From positions 124,001-188,000 of the forward strand of contig NZ_CANMZW010000007.1 of NCBI RefSeq assembly GCF_947502445.1: DNA of 64,000 bases, read 5' to 3'. A program made the translations under genes and the position numbers. This document shows, in pieces, positions 26,492 through 34,828 of this stretch; the stretch's first letter is position 1, and the number at the start of each line of letters is the position of its first letter. The notes below the pieces were generated by a model that searched no databases, had not been told where the DNA came from, and was given only the letters and a program-made list of their open reading frames with translations. This DNA comes from an uncultured Brevibacillus sp. (GTDB lineage: Bacteria > Bacillota > Bacilli > Brevibacillales > Brevibacillaceae).

Positions 26492-27256
26492 ATGAAATTT
26501 TCACGCGCGATCGTAAAGAAACCAGCAGCCAGCTACGTTAACGGTCTTACTACATCAGATTTGGGCACGCCAGATTTTGCACTTGCGCTTGAGCAGCATG
26601 CTGCTTATGTAGAGGCATTGAAGCAAACTGGCCTAGAAGTAACTGTTTTGGAAGCAGATGAGCGTTTCCCTGATTCCACATTCGTTGAGGACACTGCTGT
26701 TTTGACTGAAAAATGCGCAGTTATTACTAACCCTGGTGCAGACAGCCGCAACGGTGAGATCGAGGATATGAAAACGGTTATCCCGCGTTTCTACGACACA
26801 ATCGAATACATTCAATCGCCTGGTTTTCTTGATGGTGGCGATGTTATGCAAGTAGAAAACCATTTTTACGTAGGTCTTTCTACGCGTACGAACGAAGCGG
26901 GTGCGATTCAGTTCCGTGAAATTTTGGCCAAGTACGGCTATGAAGTTACGATCGTTCAATTGGAAGAATTCTTCCATCTGAAAACGGGTATTGCTTATTT
27001 GGGCAATAACACAGTGGTTCTCGCTGGCGAATTTGTCAATTCCGACACCTTCAAAGACTACAAGCACATCGTTGTTGAAAAAGAAGTGGAGTATTCTGCT
27101 AACTGCATCCACATCAACGACTATGTGATTATTCCAAAAGGCTTCGAGAGCACCAAAAAACAAATCACGGATGCTGGCTACAACGTAATTGAGCTGGAAA
27201 TGTCCGAGTTCCGTAAACAAGATGGTGGGTTGAGCTGCCTGTCCCTGCGCTTCTAG
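26492..27256 (+). CDS. Dimethylarginine dimethylaminohydrolase-type amidinohydrolase (DDAH)
   Basis: This 254-residue guanidine-modifying enzyme is predicted to hydrolyse methylarginines to citrulline plus methylamine or dimethylamine. The pentein-fold catalytic residues are visible: FPDSTFVEDTAVL near 58-70, the His in EEFFHLKTGIAYL near 160 and the nucleophile Cys 249 in GGLSCLSLRF. The frame opens at 26423, but ATG 26492 follows GAAGGGAG and starts MKFSRAIV as in the family. Arginine deiminase is the main alternative, but the short length favours DDAH. It is divergent from an IclR regulator and rocB. Confidence 0.88.
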   Translation: MKFSRAIVKKPAASYVNGLTTSDLGTPDFALALEQHAAYVEALKQTGLEVTVLEADERFPDSTFVEDTAVLTEKCAVITNPGADSRNGEIEDMKTVIPRFYDTIEYIQSPGFLDGGDVMQVENHFYVGLSTRTNEAGAIQFREILAKYGYEVTIVQLEEFFHLKTGIAYLGNNTVVLAGEFVNSDTFKDYKHIVVEKEVEYSANCIHINDYVIIPKGFESTKKQITDAGYNVIELEMSEFRKQDGGLSCLSLRF

Positions 27257-27329
27257 TGCCGGGCAGTTCCCCCATTTTATAAACAAACCTCAAGGAGGAG
27301 CGGCCGCGTTTTTGTGGCGAGTTTCCCTG

Positions 27330-27375
27330 CGTATAAGAATTCATAAGCGCATGATCGTTTATGAATTCTTATACG
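27330..27375. repeat. Perfect 17-bp inverted repeat between DDAH and permease genes
   Basis: Bases 27330-27346 (starting CGTATAAGAATTC) are perfectly complementary to 27359-27375 around a 12-base loop. After the hairpin come As rather than Ts, so it is not a plus-strand terminator. It may be an mRNA processing or stability hairpin in the permease leader, or an operator. Confidence 0.75.
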
Positions 27376-27433
27376 TAAAAAAAGATTGCGCTTACATTTT
27401 TCCGTCAACCTGACATGGAAAGAGAGGGTTCCT

Positions 27434-28843
27434 ATGAATACGGGAAATGAAAAAGATAAAGAGCTGCAACGTTCAATGAAAAGCCGCCACTTATTTATGT
27501 TGTCTCTGGGTGGGGTTATCGGAACGGGACTGTTTTTGAATGCCGGTTTTACCATCAATCAAGCTGGACCAGGTGGGGCTGTTGTAGCGTATATCGTCGG
27601 GGGTATTCTCTTGTACCTCGTGATGACATGTCTGGGAGAGCTTTCTGTAAAAATGCCTGTAACAGGCTCCTTTCAAACGTACGCTACCAAATACATTGGC
27701 CCGGCAAGCGGCTTTACGCTCGGTTGGATGTATTGGCTCGGATCAGCGACGACTGCGGGTGTAGAATTTACCGCTGCAGGGATGGTCATGCAAAGATGGT
27801 TCCCGGATACACCGGTATGGATCTGGTGCGCCGTGTTTATTATTTTGCTCTTTATCTTTAATGCACTGACAACTAAAGGCTTTGCGGAAACCGAATACTG
27901 GTTTGCGGGAATCAAGGTACTGGCGGTACTTATCTTCATCGTTGTCGGAATAGGGGCTATCTTTGGATTTGTCAGCATGGAGGGCAGACCAGCACCATTC
28001 TTGTCCAACTTCTCAGCGGACGGGGGGCTCTTTCCGTTTGGAATCACAATTGTTTTTGTCACGATGATGAACGTCGTGTTCTCTTATCAGGGCTCTGAAT
28101 TGATCGGGATTGCTGCGGGTGAAACAGAAAACCCACAGAAAAACATTCCTCGTGCCATTCGCAATGTCGTTTTCCGTATTCTCATGTTTTATGTTGCTTC
28201 CGTCATGATTTTGTCCGCTCTCTTTCCTTCCAGTGAGCTGGGACTTCTGGAAAGCCCGTTTGTAACGGTTTTTGATGCCGTAGGGATTCCGTTTGCAGCA
28301 GATATCATGAATTTTGTCATTTTGACGGCGCTTCTTTCTGTCGGGAACTCTTGCTTGTATGCGGCTACACGTTTGTTGTGGGCACTCTCTCACAGTGGGA
28401 TGGCGCATCCGGTTTTCGGCAAGTTGACCAAACGCAGTGTACCACTTAACGCACTACTTGCTACGCTGGCATTCTCGCTGTTATCGCTTCTGACTAGCGT
28501 GCTTGCGGCAGACACTGTGTATGTGCTGCTCATGTCTGTCTCGGGTATTGCCGTTACGTTTACGTGGATGGGGATTGCTCTCTCTCAATTTAACTTCCGC
28601 CGTCAATATTTACGAGAAGGTGGTAAAGTAGAAGACTTGCAGTTTGTTGCCCCATTTTACCCCGTGATGCCAATCTTATGTCTGGCTTTGTGTACGTTTA
28701 TCTTGCTCTTCCCGATTTTTGATGCGACGCAGCGGTTTGGACTATACTACGGAATTGCTGCTCTAGGCGTGTTTTATCTCTACTATTACTTGCGTTACGG
28801 TCGCAAGAATGCAAAGCACCCGCATATACCGACCCAGGGATAA
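27434..28843 (+). CDS. Amino acid permease, APC family (AAT group)
   Basis: This 469-residue permease has 12 hydrophobic segments. The helix-1 signature HLFMLSLGGVIGTGLFLNAGF near residue 20 and the KGFAETEYWFAGIKV loop are typical of the AAT group, which includes RocE and YtnA. It takes up an amino acid by proton or cation symport. ATG 27434 follows AAGAGAGGG; the frame is open further upstream. Being downstream of DDAH and near rocB and an IclR gene, its likely cargo is arginine or a derivative, which is an inference from context. Confidence 0.88.
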   Translation: MNTGNEKDKELQRSMKSRHLFMLSLGGVIGTGLFLNAGFTINQAGPGGAVVAYIVGGILLYLVMTCLGELSVKMPVTGSFQTYATKYIGPASGFTLGWMYWLGSATTAGVEFTAAGMVMQRWFPDTPVWIWCAVFIILLFIFNALTTKGFAETEYWFAGIKVLAVLIFIVVGIGAIFGFVSMEGRPAPFLSNFSADGGLFPFGITIVFVTMMNVVFSYQGSELIGIAAGETENPQKNIPRAIRNVVFRILMFYVASVMILSALFPSSELGLLESPFVTVFDAVGIPFAADIMNFVILTALLSVGNSCLYAATRLLWALSHSGMAHPVFGKLTKRSVPLNALLATLAFSLLSLLTSVLAADTVYVLLMSVSGIAVTFTWMGIALSQFNFRRQYLREGGKVEDLQFVAPFYPVMPILCLALCTFILLFPIFDATQRFGLYYGIAALGVFYLYYYLRYGRKNAKHPHIPTQG

Positions 28844-28858
28844 AGGAAGACGAAGCCC

Positions 28859-28898
28859 AAAGGCCTCCTGCCAACTGTCAAAGCTGGTGGAGGCTTTT
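28859..28898. terminator. Bidirectional terminator between permease and FAD-oxidase genes
   Basis: AAGGCCTCC-TGCCA pairs with TGG-TGGAGGCTTTT, with a T run on the plus strand. The two flanking genes converge on it. Confidence 0.8.
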
Positions 28899-28902
28899 GC
28901 TG

Positions 28903-30216
28903 TTATCGCCGGGAAATCCCGAACAGACGAGCTAAATAGCCATTTACGAACAGTCCTTGTGGATCGAGCTTGGCACGCACATCCAGAAAATCCTGTAACC
29001 GTGGATATACCTGGTGCATTCTTTCCACCGTCATGTTGTGCATTTTTCCCCAGTGCGGACGTCCTTCATAGCGGGCGAAAATCTCCTCCATACGAGCGAA
29101 ATAGGCTTGATAGGGCATTCCTTTGTACATATGAACCGCGATAAAGGCGCTTTCTCGTTCATAAGCGGGACTGAGCCAAATATCGTCTTTGTTTACGTAA
29201 CGACATTCCAATGGAAAATGAACGGCAAATTGCTCTTGCTCAATCGCCTGGTGCAGCTCTGCGATGATGTCCTTCATATGGGCAGCAGGGACGGAGTACT
29301 CCATTTCATAAAAGCGGACCAAGCGCGGGGTAGCAAAAAGCTGATGACTATAGCCGCTTTCTGTGACAGAAGGGACGCTTTGGGCAGATAATCGGCTAAT
29401 ACGCTTGGAGAGGGAGGGTATCAGGCGACAGCTTTCCGACAGACACCAAAATAGACCGTTTTCGATCACCATGGTCTTCCAATAGGTCCATCGGTGGTTG
29501 CCACTTGGAGGGTCATTCGTCTCGTCCATGAATTTCACTTGAACGGTAGGAGAGTAAGGAAAGGTGAAAAATTCGAAATGACGGTGCTCGGTTTTGAACG
29601 TATCAAGAGAAGACAGGCAATCATCTAGGGACATGCGGAAGCTCTGATAGCGTAATCGGTAGGAGGGGAGGACACGCAGTCTGACTCTTACGATAATCCC
29701 GAGTAGCCCAAGCGAGACGCGCATCGCTCTAAAAAGCTCGGGCTGGGTATCTGCGGAGCATTCTACTACTTCACCAGCTGCGGTAACAACCGTCAACGCG
29801 ATCACCTGCGTAGAGATGCTTCCGAACTGGATTCCTGTGCCGTGTGTTCCTGTGCTGATGGCTCCTGCGATGGATTGGGAGTTGATATCCCCCAGATTTT
29901 CCTGAGAATAGCCCTGTTGATGCAAAAGCTCTCCGAGTGCTTTCAGCTTGGTGCCCGCCCACACCTCGATCGTATGCTGCTCGGAATCGACATGGTGAAG
30001 ACCTTGGAGAAGATCGAGAGAAAGCAGGCAATCATCTGTCTGGACTAAAGGAGAAAAAGAATGGCCTGAGCCAACGACACGTATACGCGTATTGTTCTGG
30101 TGGCACTGCTTGACGACGGAGATGAGTTCTTCCAAGCTTTTGGGCATCGCAAACTGCTGTGGGTAGCTGGATACATTTCCTGTCCAATTCGTCCAGCGCT
30201 GTGTTCCTTGTTTCAC
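28903..30216 (-). CDS. FAD-linked oxidase, D-arabinono-1,4-lactone/alditol oxidase type
   Basis: This 437-residue oxidase has an N-terminal FAD_binding_4 (PCMH) domain with RIRVVGSGHSFSPLVQTDDC near 45 and ISTGTHGTG near 120. The C-terminal ALO domain has the EGRPHWGKMH motif near 390 seen in aldonolactone and alditol oxidases. These enzymes oxidise sugar lactones or polyols and pass electrons to oxygen. The frame extends far upstream, but GTG 30216 overlaps the stop of the preceding gene as GTGA, which indicates translational coupling. The substrate is unknown. Confidence 0.85.
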   Translation of the reverse strand: MKQGTQRWTNWTGNVSSYPQQFAMPKSLEELISVVKQCHQNNTRIRVVGSGHSFSPLVQTDDCLLSLDLLQGLHHVDSEQHTIEVWAGTKLKALGELLHQQGYSQENLGDINSQSIAGAISTGTHGTGIQFGSISTQVIALTVVTAAGEVVECSADTQPELFRAMRVSLGLLGIIVRVRLRVLPSYRLRYQSFRMSLDDCLSSLDTFKTEHRHFEFFTFPYSPTVQVKFMDETNDPPSGNHRWTYWKTMVIENGLFWCLSESCRLIPSLSKRISRLSAQSVPSVTESGYSHQLFATPRLVRFYEMEYSVPAAHMKDIIAELHQAIEQEQFAVHFPLECRYVNKDDIWLSPAYERESAFIAVHMYKGMPYQAYFARMEEIFARYEGRPHWGKMHNMTVERMHQVYPRLQDFLDVRAKLDPQGLFVNGYLARLFGISRR

Positions 30217-31400
30217 AGTGAGTATAGGCCATCCCCCCGATATGTGGTTGCTTCCTCGACAATTTTCCCTCCTGAAACACAATACAGATGTGTAAATCGC
30301 TCGCAAAGCTCTCCTGCCTTTGCATGCCGGAAAAAGACGGGATCGCCAAGCTCCAGCGTCTCTTGGCCGCGGTATAAAAGTGGTGTCTGCACCTCTCCAG
30401 CTCCTTCGTTTACGAGCAGGCGCGCTTCTTTGGGTAAATAAGGCTTGGGTAGCCGATCTTTCCCGGCAGAGCCCGAAGCGATGTAGCCGCCACCAGCGCA
30501 TGTGTAGATGTGAAGAGCTGGCTTGCGCACGATCTCTAGGGCAAATCCGGCGGCGGGATGAAAGCGAAAATCCTGAAAATAGTCGAACAGACCCGGCGAG
30601 TAAAATCCAGAGCCAGCAGTCACCTCGGTTACTGCATTCTCTTTGCCTGTCAGGTGCAAGCTGCCTGTGCCACCGCCGTTGACAAAGCGGGGAGTTAGAC
30701 CTAGCTCCCGAACAGCTTGCACGATCATCGCGCGACGCTCGGCAATTTGGCGGGCGGATTGTTGCTTGAGCATTCGGATCAGTGTATTTTTTACAAACTG
30801 ACGAGGGTAGCGGTCGCCCACTCCAGCAATTTGCGCTTCATACCCCATGATTCCGTCCAGATACAAATATTCCGAGGACGCGACCTGATGAGCGACAGTA
30901 AGTGCCGCGTCCAAGGAGCGAATAGAGGACCGCCACACGCCAAAATGAAAGCCGAGCCAATCAGATGACATATCTATGTCTAGGCACACAGGAATCCGGA
31001 ACTGGTGCCCCCGCGCAATTCGTTCCAGATGTTGTACATGAGCGGGAGAATCAATCATCAGTGTGATGGTGCGGCCGTTTGCTATCTCAGAGCCAAGTGC
31101 TTCAATCCAGCGCTCTTCCCAGATTGGGTAGCCCATCAGCAGGTCGTCAAAGCCAGCGGCGCACAAATGCAGTGCTTCTTGCGCCGAGTAGCACATAATC
31201 CCGGAAAAGCTGTCGTCCAGCTGCAAAAGTCGTTTGAGGATGGATACGCTTCGCAGGGATTTGCTGGCGATCCGAATCTTTTTTTCATTGCTTTGCAGAA
31301 CGATTTGCTCAGCATTTTCTTCAAGCAGATCAAGATCAACGAAGGCAAACGGCTTTGGAATACCAGCAAAAACCGACTGATAATAATGATAGTCCCGCAT
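30213..31400 (-). CDS. PLP-dependent alanine racemase/D-threonine aldolase-like enzyme
   Basis: This 395-residue protein has the alanine-racemase N-terminal TIM barrel with the PLP lysine in RIASKSLRSVSI near residue 46. The C-terminal beta domain resembles that of D-threonine aldolase or D-serine dehydratase (the family annotated as amino acid deaminase/aldolase). GGGTGSLHLTG near 240 and ICAGGGYIA-type TCAGGGYIASGS near 300 are consistent phosphate and metal regions. GTG 31406 and ATG 31400 are both possible; ATG is 7 bp from GAGG. It is translationally coupled to the FAD oxidase by a 4-bp overlap, so the two enzymes probably serve one pathway. Confidence 0.82.
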   Translation of the reverse strand: MRDYHYYQSVFAGIPKPFAFVDLDLLEENAEQIVLQSNEKKIRIASKSLRSVSILKRLLQLDDSFSGIMCYSAQEALHLCAAGFDDLLMGYPIWEERWIEALGSEIANGRTITLMIDSPAHVQHLERIARGHQFRIPVCLDIDMSSDWLGFHFGVWRSSIRSLDAALTVAHQVASSEYLYLDGIMGYEAQIAGVGDRYPRQFVKNTLIRMLKQQSARQIAERRAMIVQAVRELGLTPRFVNGGGTGSLHLTGKENAVTEVTAGSGFYSPGLFDYFQDFRFHPAAGFALEIVRKPALHIYTCAGGGYIASGSAGKDRLPKPYLPKEARLLVNEGAGEVQTPLLYRGQETLELGDPVFFRHAKAGELCERFTHLYCVSGGKIVEEATTYRGDGLYSL

Positions 31401-31515
31401 GTACACGCCTCATCCTTTGTGTATGTCATCGCCAGCAAAAATATTTTTGTAAAATTGTATGTATTCAATCTTTTGTTTTTGTTTCCTGCCAAAGGAATGG
31501 AACGAAAGATGCTGC

Positions 31516-31548
31516 AAACCCGAACGTTCGGAAATAATGTTCGGATTT
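31516..31548 (+). promoter_or_regulatory. PurR-type PurBox pair
   Basis: AACCCGAACGTT (CGAA at 31521-31524) faces ATGTTCGGATTTTA (TTCG at 31540-31543) with 15 bp between cores, close to the 16-17 bp of known PurR operators. The reverse complement of the second box, AAATCCGAACATT, fits the PurBox consensus completely. A third box, AATCCGAACGAAT, lies at 31598-31610, just upstream of the promoter. This suggests PurR control on top of the purine riboswitch. Confidence 0.6.
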
Positions 31549-31624
31549 TACGATAAATATATCCCGTTCAAGATGTATTTATGCCTATTATCGACCGTAA
31601 TCCGAACGAATTGTATAATCCGTA

Positions 31625-31653
31625 TTGACCTGATTCAGTTTGTGCGCTACAAT
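31625..31653 (+). promoter_or_regulatory. Sigma-A promoter of the purine-riboswitch transcript
   Basis: TTGACC and TACAAT are separated by exactly 17 bp. Transcription would start near 31660, about 35 bp before the aptamer. Confidence 0.75.
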
Positions 31654-31696
31654 AATTTTTGTTGTGCAGTACGTAACTGGCTAGATGAATGATACG

Positions 31697-31763
31697 ATTC
31701 GTATATCCTCAGAAATATGGTTTGAGGGTCTCTACAGGGAACCGTAAATTCCCGGCTACGAAT
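31697..31763 (+). ncRNA. Purine riboswitch aptamer, guanine class
   Basis: The 67-nt element aligns base for base with the xpt guanine aptamer. P1 is ATTCGTA with TACGAAT; P2 is CCTCA with TTGAGG and loop ATATGG; P3 is GGGAA with TTCCC and loop CCGTAAA. Binding-pocket bases are U22 (31704), U47 (31729), U51 (31733) and C74 (31756). C at position 74 specifies guanine rather than adenine, and U51 argues against 2'-deoxyguanosine. The 3' half of P3 and P1 also form the 5' arm of the following terminator, so ligand binding should oppose termination. Confidence 0.93.
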
Positions 31764-31808
31764 GGGGTTTGTGTATGGACATACCCTATTCGTCAGCCGG
31801 GAATTTTT
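31747..31808 (+). terminator. Expression-platform terminator of the purine riboswitch
   Basis: AATTCCCGGCT at 31747-31757 and ACGAATGGGGT pair with ACCCTATTCGT and AGCCGGGAATT (to 31804), followed by a T run. This very stable stem uses the aptamer's P3 and P1 3' strands, so aptamer and terminator cannot coexist. Confidence 0.9.
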
Positions 31809-31834
31809 GCATGCTTACAAGGGGGAAATGTACC

Positions 31835-33268
31835 GTGAAAAAGTATGATGTGATCGTTGTAGGAGCAGGCCCAGCAGGGATTTTTACCTGCTATGAGGTA
31901 ACGCGAAAAGCACCGGATGCAAAGGTGCTGCTCATTGACAAAGGACACGATATTTACAGCCGTCGCTGCCCGATTTTGGAAGAAAAAATCAAGCTCTGTC
32001 CACCTGCCGCAGGGAAAAAGGATTTTGCTGGCTGTCTGCCGGCTTGTTCGATCACCAGCGGATTTGGGGGAGCAGGAGCATATAGTGATGGAAAGTTTAA
32101 CATTACGACTGAATTCGGCGGGTGGATGACCGATTATTTGAGCCCATCTACAGTCCTCAATCTGATTCAATATGTAGATGAAATTAATCTGGCGCACGGT
32201 GCTACTGAGTCGATTACCGACCCGACGACTGAGACGATCAAAAGCATTGAGCAGCGTGGATATGCAGCAGGTCTAAAATTGCTGCGTGCGCAGGTGCGTC
32301 ACCTGGGAACGGAGCAAAACCTGGAAATTCTACAATCTATTTTTGAGCATGTAAAAGAGCGAATCGACATGATGTTCAAGACAGAAGTAGAGGACATTAT
32401 CACAGTAAAAGAAGAGACTGGACATAAAGTGACGGGAGTTGTGTTGAAGAACGGGGAAGAATTTCACAGTGATCATGTAGTGATTGGTCCTGGACGTGAC
32501 GGTTCCGCGTGGCTGACGAATATTTTGAAAAAACGTCGCTTGAAGATGTACAACAATCAGGTCGATGTTGGTGTGCGGGTAGAGACGTCCGATGTGGTCA
32601 TGCGTGAGATTAACGAGCACTTGTACGAAGGAAAATTTATTTTCAATACTTCGGTAGGCACACGAGTGCGCACATTCTGCAGTAATCCATCTGGTCACGT
32701 TGTGGTAGAGAACCATAGTGGTGTCATGGCGGCAAATGGTCACTCCTATAAGGACCCGGCGCTCGGTTCCCCGAACACTAACTTCGCGCTGCTCGTATCC
32801 CATACGTTTACGGAGCCGTTCGACAAGCCAAACGAGTATGCAAGAGAAATTTGCAAGCGGGCAAATGATTTGTCCAACGGAGGCGTCATTGTTCAAAAAT
32901 ACGGCGATATTCTCCGCGGACGCCGTTCCACAGTATCCCGGATCAAGGAAGGCTTTCTGGAGCCGACCCTGAAAGAAGCGGTACCTGGAGACCTGGGGCT
33001 GGTGCTCCCGTACAATACGATGAAAAGCTTGATCGAAATGGTCGAAGCGCTGGATAAAGTCACACCAGGAATCGCCTCCGAGCACACCTTGTTCTACGGC
33101 GTAGAAGCCAAATTTTACTCCGCACGTCCGAAGCTGACAGAAGAATTCGAGACAGAAATCAAAGGCTTGTTCTGCGGTGGGGACGGTGCAGGAATCACCA
33201 GAGGATTGGCTCAAGCAGGCGCAGCAGGAGTCTGGATGGCAAGAAATGTAGTTAAACGTCTAGGCTAG
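31835..33268 (+). CDS. FAD-dependent dehydrogenase, COG2509-like
   Basis: This 477-residue flavoprotein starts with the dinucleotide-binding motif VIVVGAGPAGIFTCYE and ends with the second FAD motif GLFCGGDGAGITRGLAQAGAAG. A Cys-bearing block near 50-75 (SRRCPILEEKIKLCPP, then FAGCLPACS) may be a redox or metal site; it precedes GFGGAGAYSDGKFN. The family is widespread but has no firm reaction. The frame opens at 31769 inside the terminator stem; GTG 31835 behind AAGGGGG is the real start. Control by a guanine-class riboswitch and PurBoxes ties it to purine metabolism. Confidence 0.85.
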   Translation: MKKYDVIVVGAGPAGIFTCYEVTRKAPDAKVLLIDKGHDIYSRRCPILEEKIKLCPPAAGKKDFAGCLPACSITSGFGGAGAYSDGKFNITTEFGGWMTDYLSPSTVLNLIQYVDEINLAHGATESITDPTTETIKSIEQRGYAAGLKLLRAQVRHLGTEQNLEILQSIFEHVKERIDMMFKTEVEDIITVKEETGHKVTGVVLKNGEEFHSDHVVIGPGRDGSAWLTNILKKRRLKMYNNQVDVGVRVETSDVVMREINEHLYEGKFIFNTSVGTRVRTFCSNPSGHVVVENHSGVMAANGHSYKDPALGSPNTNFALLVSHTFTEPFDKPNEYAREICKRANDLSNGGVIVQKYGDILRGRRSTVSRIKEGFLEPTLKEAVPGDLGLVLPYNTMKSLIEMVEALDKVTPGIASEHTLFYGVEAKFYSARPKLTEEFETEIKGLFCGGDGAGITRGLAQAGAAGVWMARNVVKRLG

Positions 33269-33277
33269 TCTGAAAGT

Positions 33278-33328
33278 GAAGAAGGCTTTTTCCCGAGATG
33301 CGATTGTTCCGGGAAAAGGCCTTCTTAA
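33278..33328. terminator. Stem-loop between FAD dehydrogenase and MarR genes
   Basis: AAGAAGGC-TTTTTCCCG pairs with CGGGAAAA-GGCCTTCTT. T-rich stretches lie inside the stem, and it separates convergent genes. Confidence 0.65.
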
Positions 33329-33381
33329 CGTGTAAAGGTTTATGTGCGCGGCTATAGACTAAGTGATGGCTTTCTCTGCTA

Positions 33382-33795
33382 CTAAATGGAACTCAAATTA
33401 TCATTCATCTTTTTCAGGACACGATTGAAAGTCGCCAATTCCTCTTCATCCAAATCTCGAAGTGCGATTGCCTCCAACTCACTGGCAGCCTGCAGCCATT
33501 CCGGGAAGCGCTCAATCGCTTGCGGAGATAACGAAACGTAGCGCTCGCGCTTATCGTTGCCTTCCGAACGAATAATCCAGCCCATTTCTTCCAAACGAGT
33601 CAATGTCCGCGTAATTGTTGGAGCTTCGACATTTAAATAGTTGCTAAGCTGCACCTGTGTGAGTGCACTGCGATAGTGCAGGCACAAAATAATACCCCAT
33701 TGTGAGCTGTAAAGACCCATCGGGGACATGATTCCATTTAATGTTTTACTAAAAACTCTAGATGTTTGACTAATCTTATTTCCGTAATGATGCAT
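33382..33795 (-). CDS. MarR-family transcriptional regulator
   Basis: This regulator of about 137 residues has the MarR winged helix: YSSQWGIILCLHYRSALTQVQLSNYLNVEAPTITRTL (about 28-64), with the wing GWIIRSEGNDKRERYVSLS near 73-91. The frame is open to 33873, but ATG 33795 is 9 bp after GGAGGT. Short inverted AT-rich repeats (TATATATGATA near 33826, AAATATCATA near 33864) lie upstream and could be its own operator. No obvious target gene is adjacent on the same strand, so it may act on itself or at a distance. Confidence 0.88.
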   Translation of the reverse strand: MHHYGNKISQTSRVFSKTLNGIMSPMGLYSSQWGIILCLHYRSALTQVQLSNYLNVEAPTITRTLTRLEEMGWIIRSEGNDKRERYVSLSPQAIERFPEWLQAASELEAIALRDLDEEELATFNRVLKKMNDNLSSI

Positions 33796-34045
33796 AGATA
33801 TCATACCTCCGGGGGAGCTGGTCAGATATATATGATAGACTTGATTGCTTAAGTAAATATGTACAAATATCATACTAACAGCTCGGAGGATATAAGTAAA
33901 TGTTTATTCGATTGGAGCAAGATTGTATTTTCTTACAAAGGGAAAATGCATGGACTGAAGACTTGTCAGCATTGGGCACAAAAAAACGCTGATGCCCGTT
34001 GTATCATCGCACCAGCCTGGATGGTTATGAAAAACGACCTTGAAA

Positions 34046-34663
34046 TCAGTCAGCAGCCATAATGCTGAGTGGCCCGGTTTCGTTCATGATCGGCTCGAGA
34101 TCGTAGACAGAGATGGGGAACATGGGGAAACCAACGTAGTAAGGCGTAATTTCGTACAACTGAAAATAGATGACAAGAGCTTTGTCAGCGAGATAGAAAT
34201 CCTGGTCGGGCTTAATCGAAGTAAATCCGTTCAAGGTAGGGATATTGCGCTCCTTGATTTGCAGCTTGATGTTATCCGAAAGAATCTTGACATAGTCACT
34301 TCCGGGCTTGAACAGATCACGCAGCGTGTATAGCTTGCCTGACTGAATATCTGCCGTAATCGAACCCATAAATGTCATGCCATGGGCCATTTGCGGAGTA
34401 TAGGCATAGTTATTCAATGTCACACTGAAGATGCCTCTCTCATTGCTTTTGATCTCGTAGCTACCTTGCATCTGTGTGTTGCCGGGTACCTGCACACGCT
34501 GTTGCTCATGGATCAGCCCCTGAACGGTTTGGAGGATAGCTCTGTTAATATCTTTTTCTGCCTGCTGATTCGCGAGTCCAGCGAGCTGCGGATAGTAAAT
34601 GGTCGTGTTTGGGCGAGAGATGGTACGTGTCAGCACGGTGGCTGGCAGTTGGTTGAGTTCCAC
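34046..34663 (-). CDS. DUF3298/DUF4163-type protein
   Basis: This 205-residue protein shows the two-part pattern of DUF4163 (YYPQLAGLANQQAEKDINRAI near 24-44, SVTLNNYAYTPQMAHGM near 79-95) and DUF3298 (LYTLRDLFKPGSDYVKILSDNI near 111-132, ADKALVIYFQLYEITPYYVG near 158-177). Related domains occur in RsiV-like and other extracytoplasmic sensors. This copy has no signal peptide or membrane helix, which is unusual. It has a GTG start behind GAAAGGAAC. The function is unknown. Confidence 0.78.
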   Translation of the reverse strand: MELNQLPATVLTRTISRPNTTIYYPQLAGLANQQAEKDINRAILQTVQGLIHEQQRVQVPGNTQMQGSYEIKSNERGIFSVTLNNYAYTPQMAHGMTFMGSITADIQSGKLYTLRDLFKPGSDYVKILSDNIKLQIKERNIPTLNGFTSIKPDQDFYLADKALVIYFQLYEITPYYVGFPMFPISVYDLEPIMNETGPLSIMAAD

Positions 34664-34828
34664 TTTGGTTGTTCCTTTCGTTCTTGATTGGAAAAAATGT
34701 TTGGTTACATCAGCCTATTCAAAATTATTTTTGCTGTTCTTACTTTTTTCACATATCTGGTTATAAAGTTCGGCTTATAATATAGAAAGATGCCGATATA
34801 AATAAAAACGGAAAAAAGGAGGGCGATT

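Noticed and set aside
27290..27343. AAGGAGGAG followed by a GTG-started ten-codon frame after the DDAH gene
   Set aside because: Far too short to support as a gene; it overlaps the palindrome at 27330 and has no conserved context that can be seen.
33859..34062. A 67-codon plus-strand reading frame in the MarR/DUF3298 intergenic region
   Set aside because: No ribosome binding site, no recognisable domain and odd composition; it overlaps the MarR promoter region and is probably chance.
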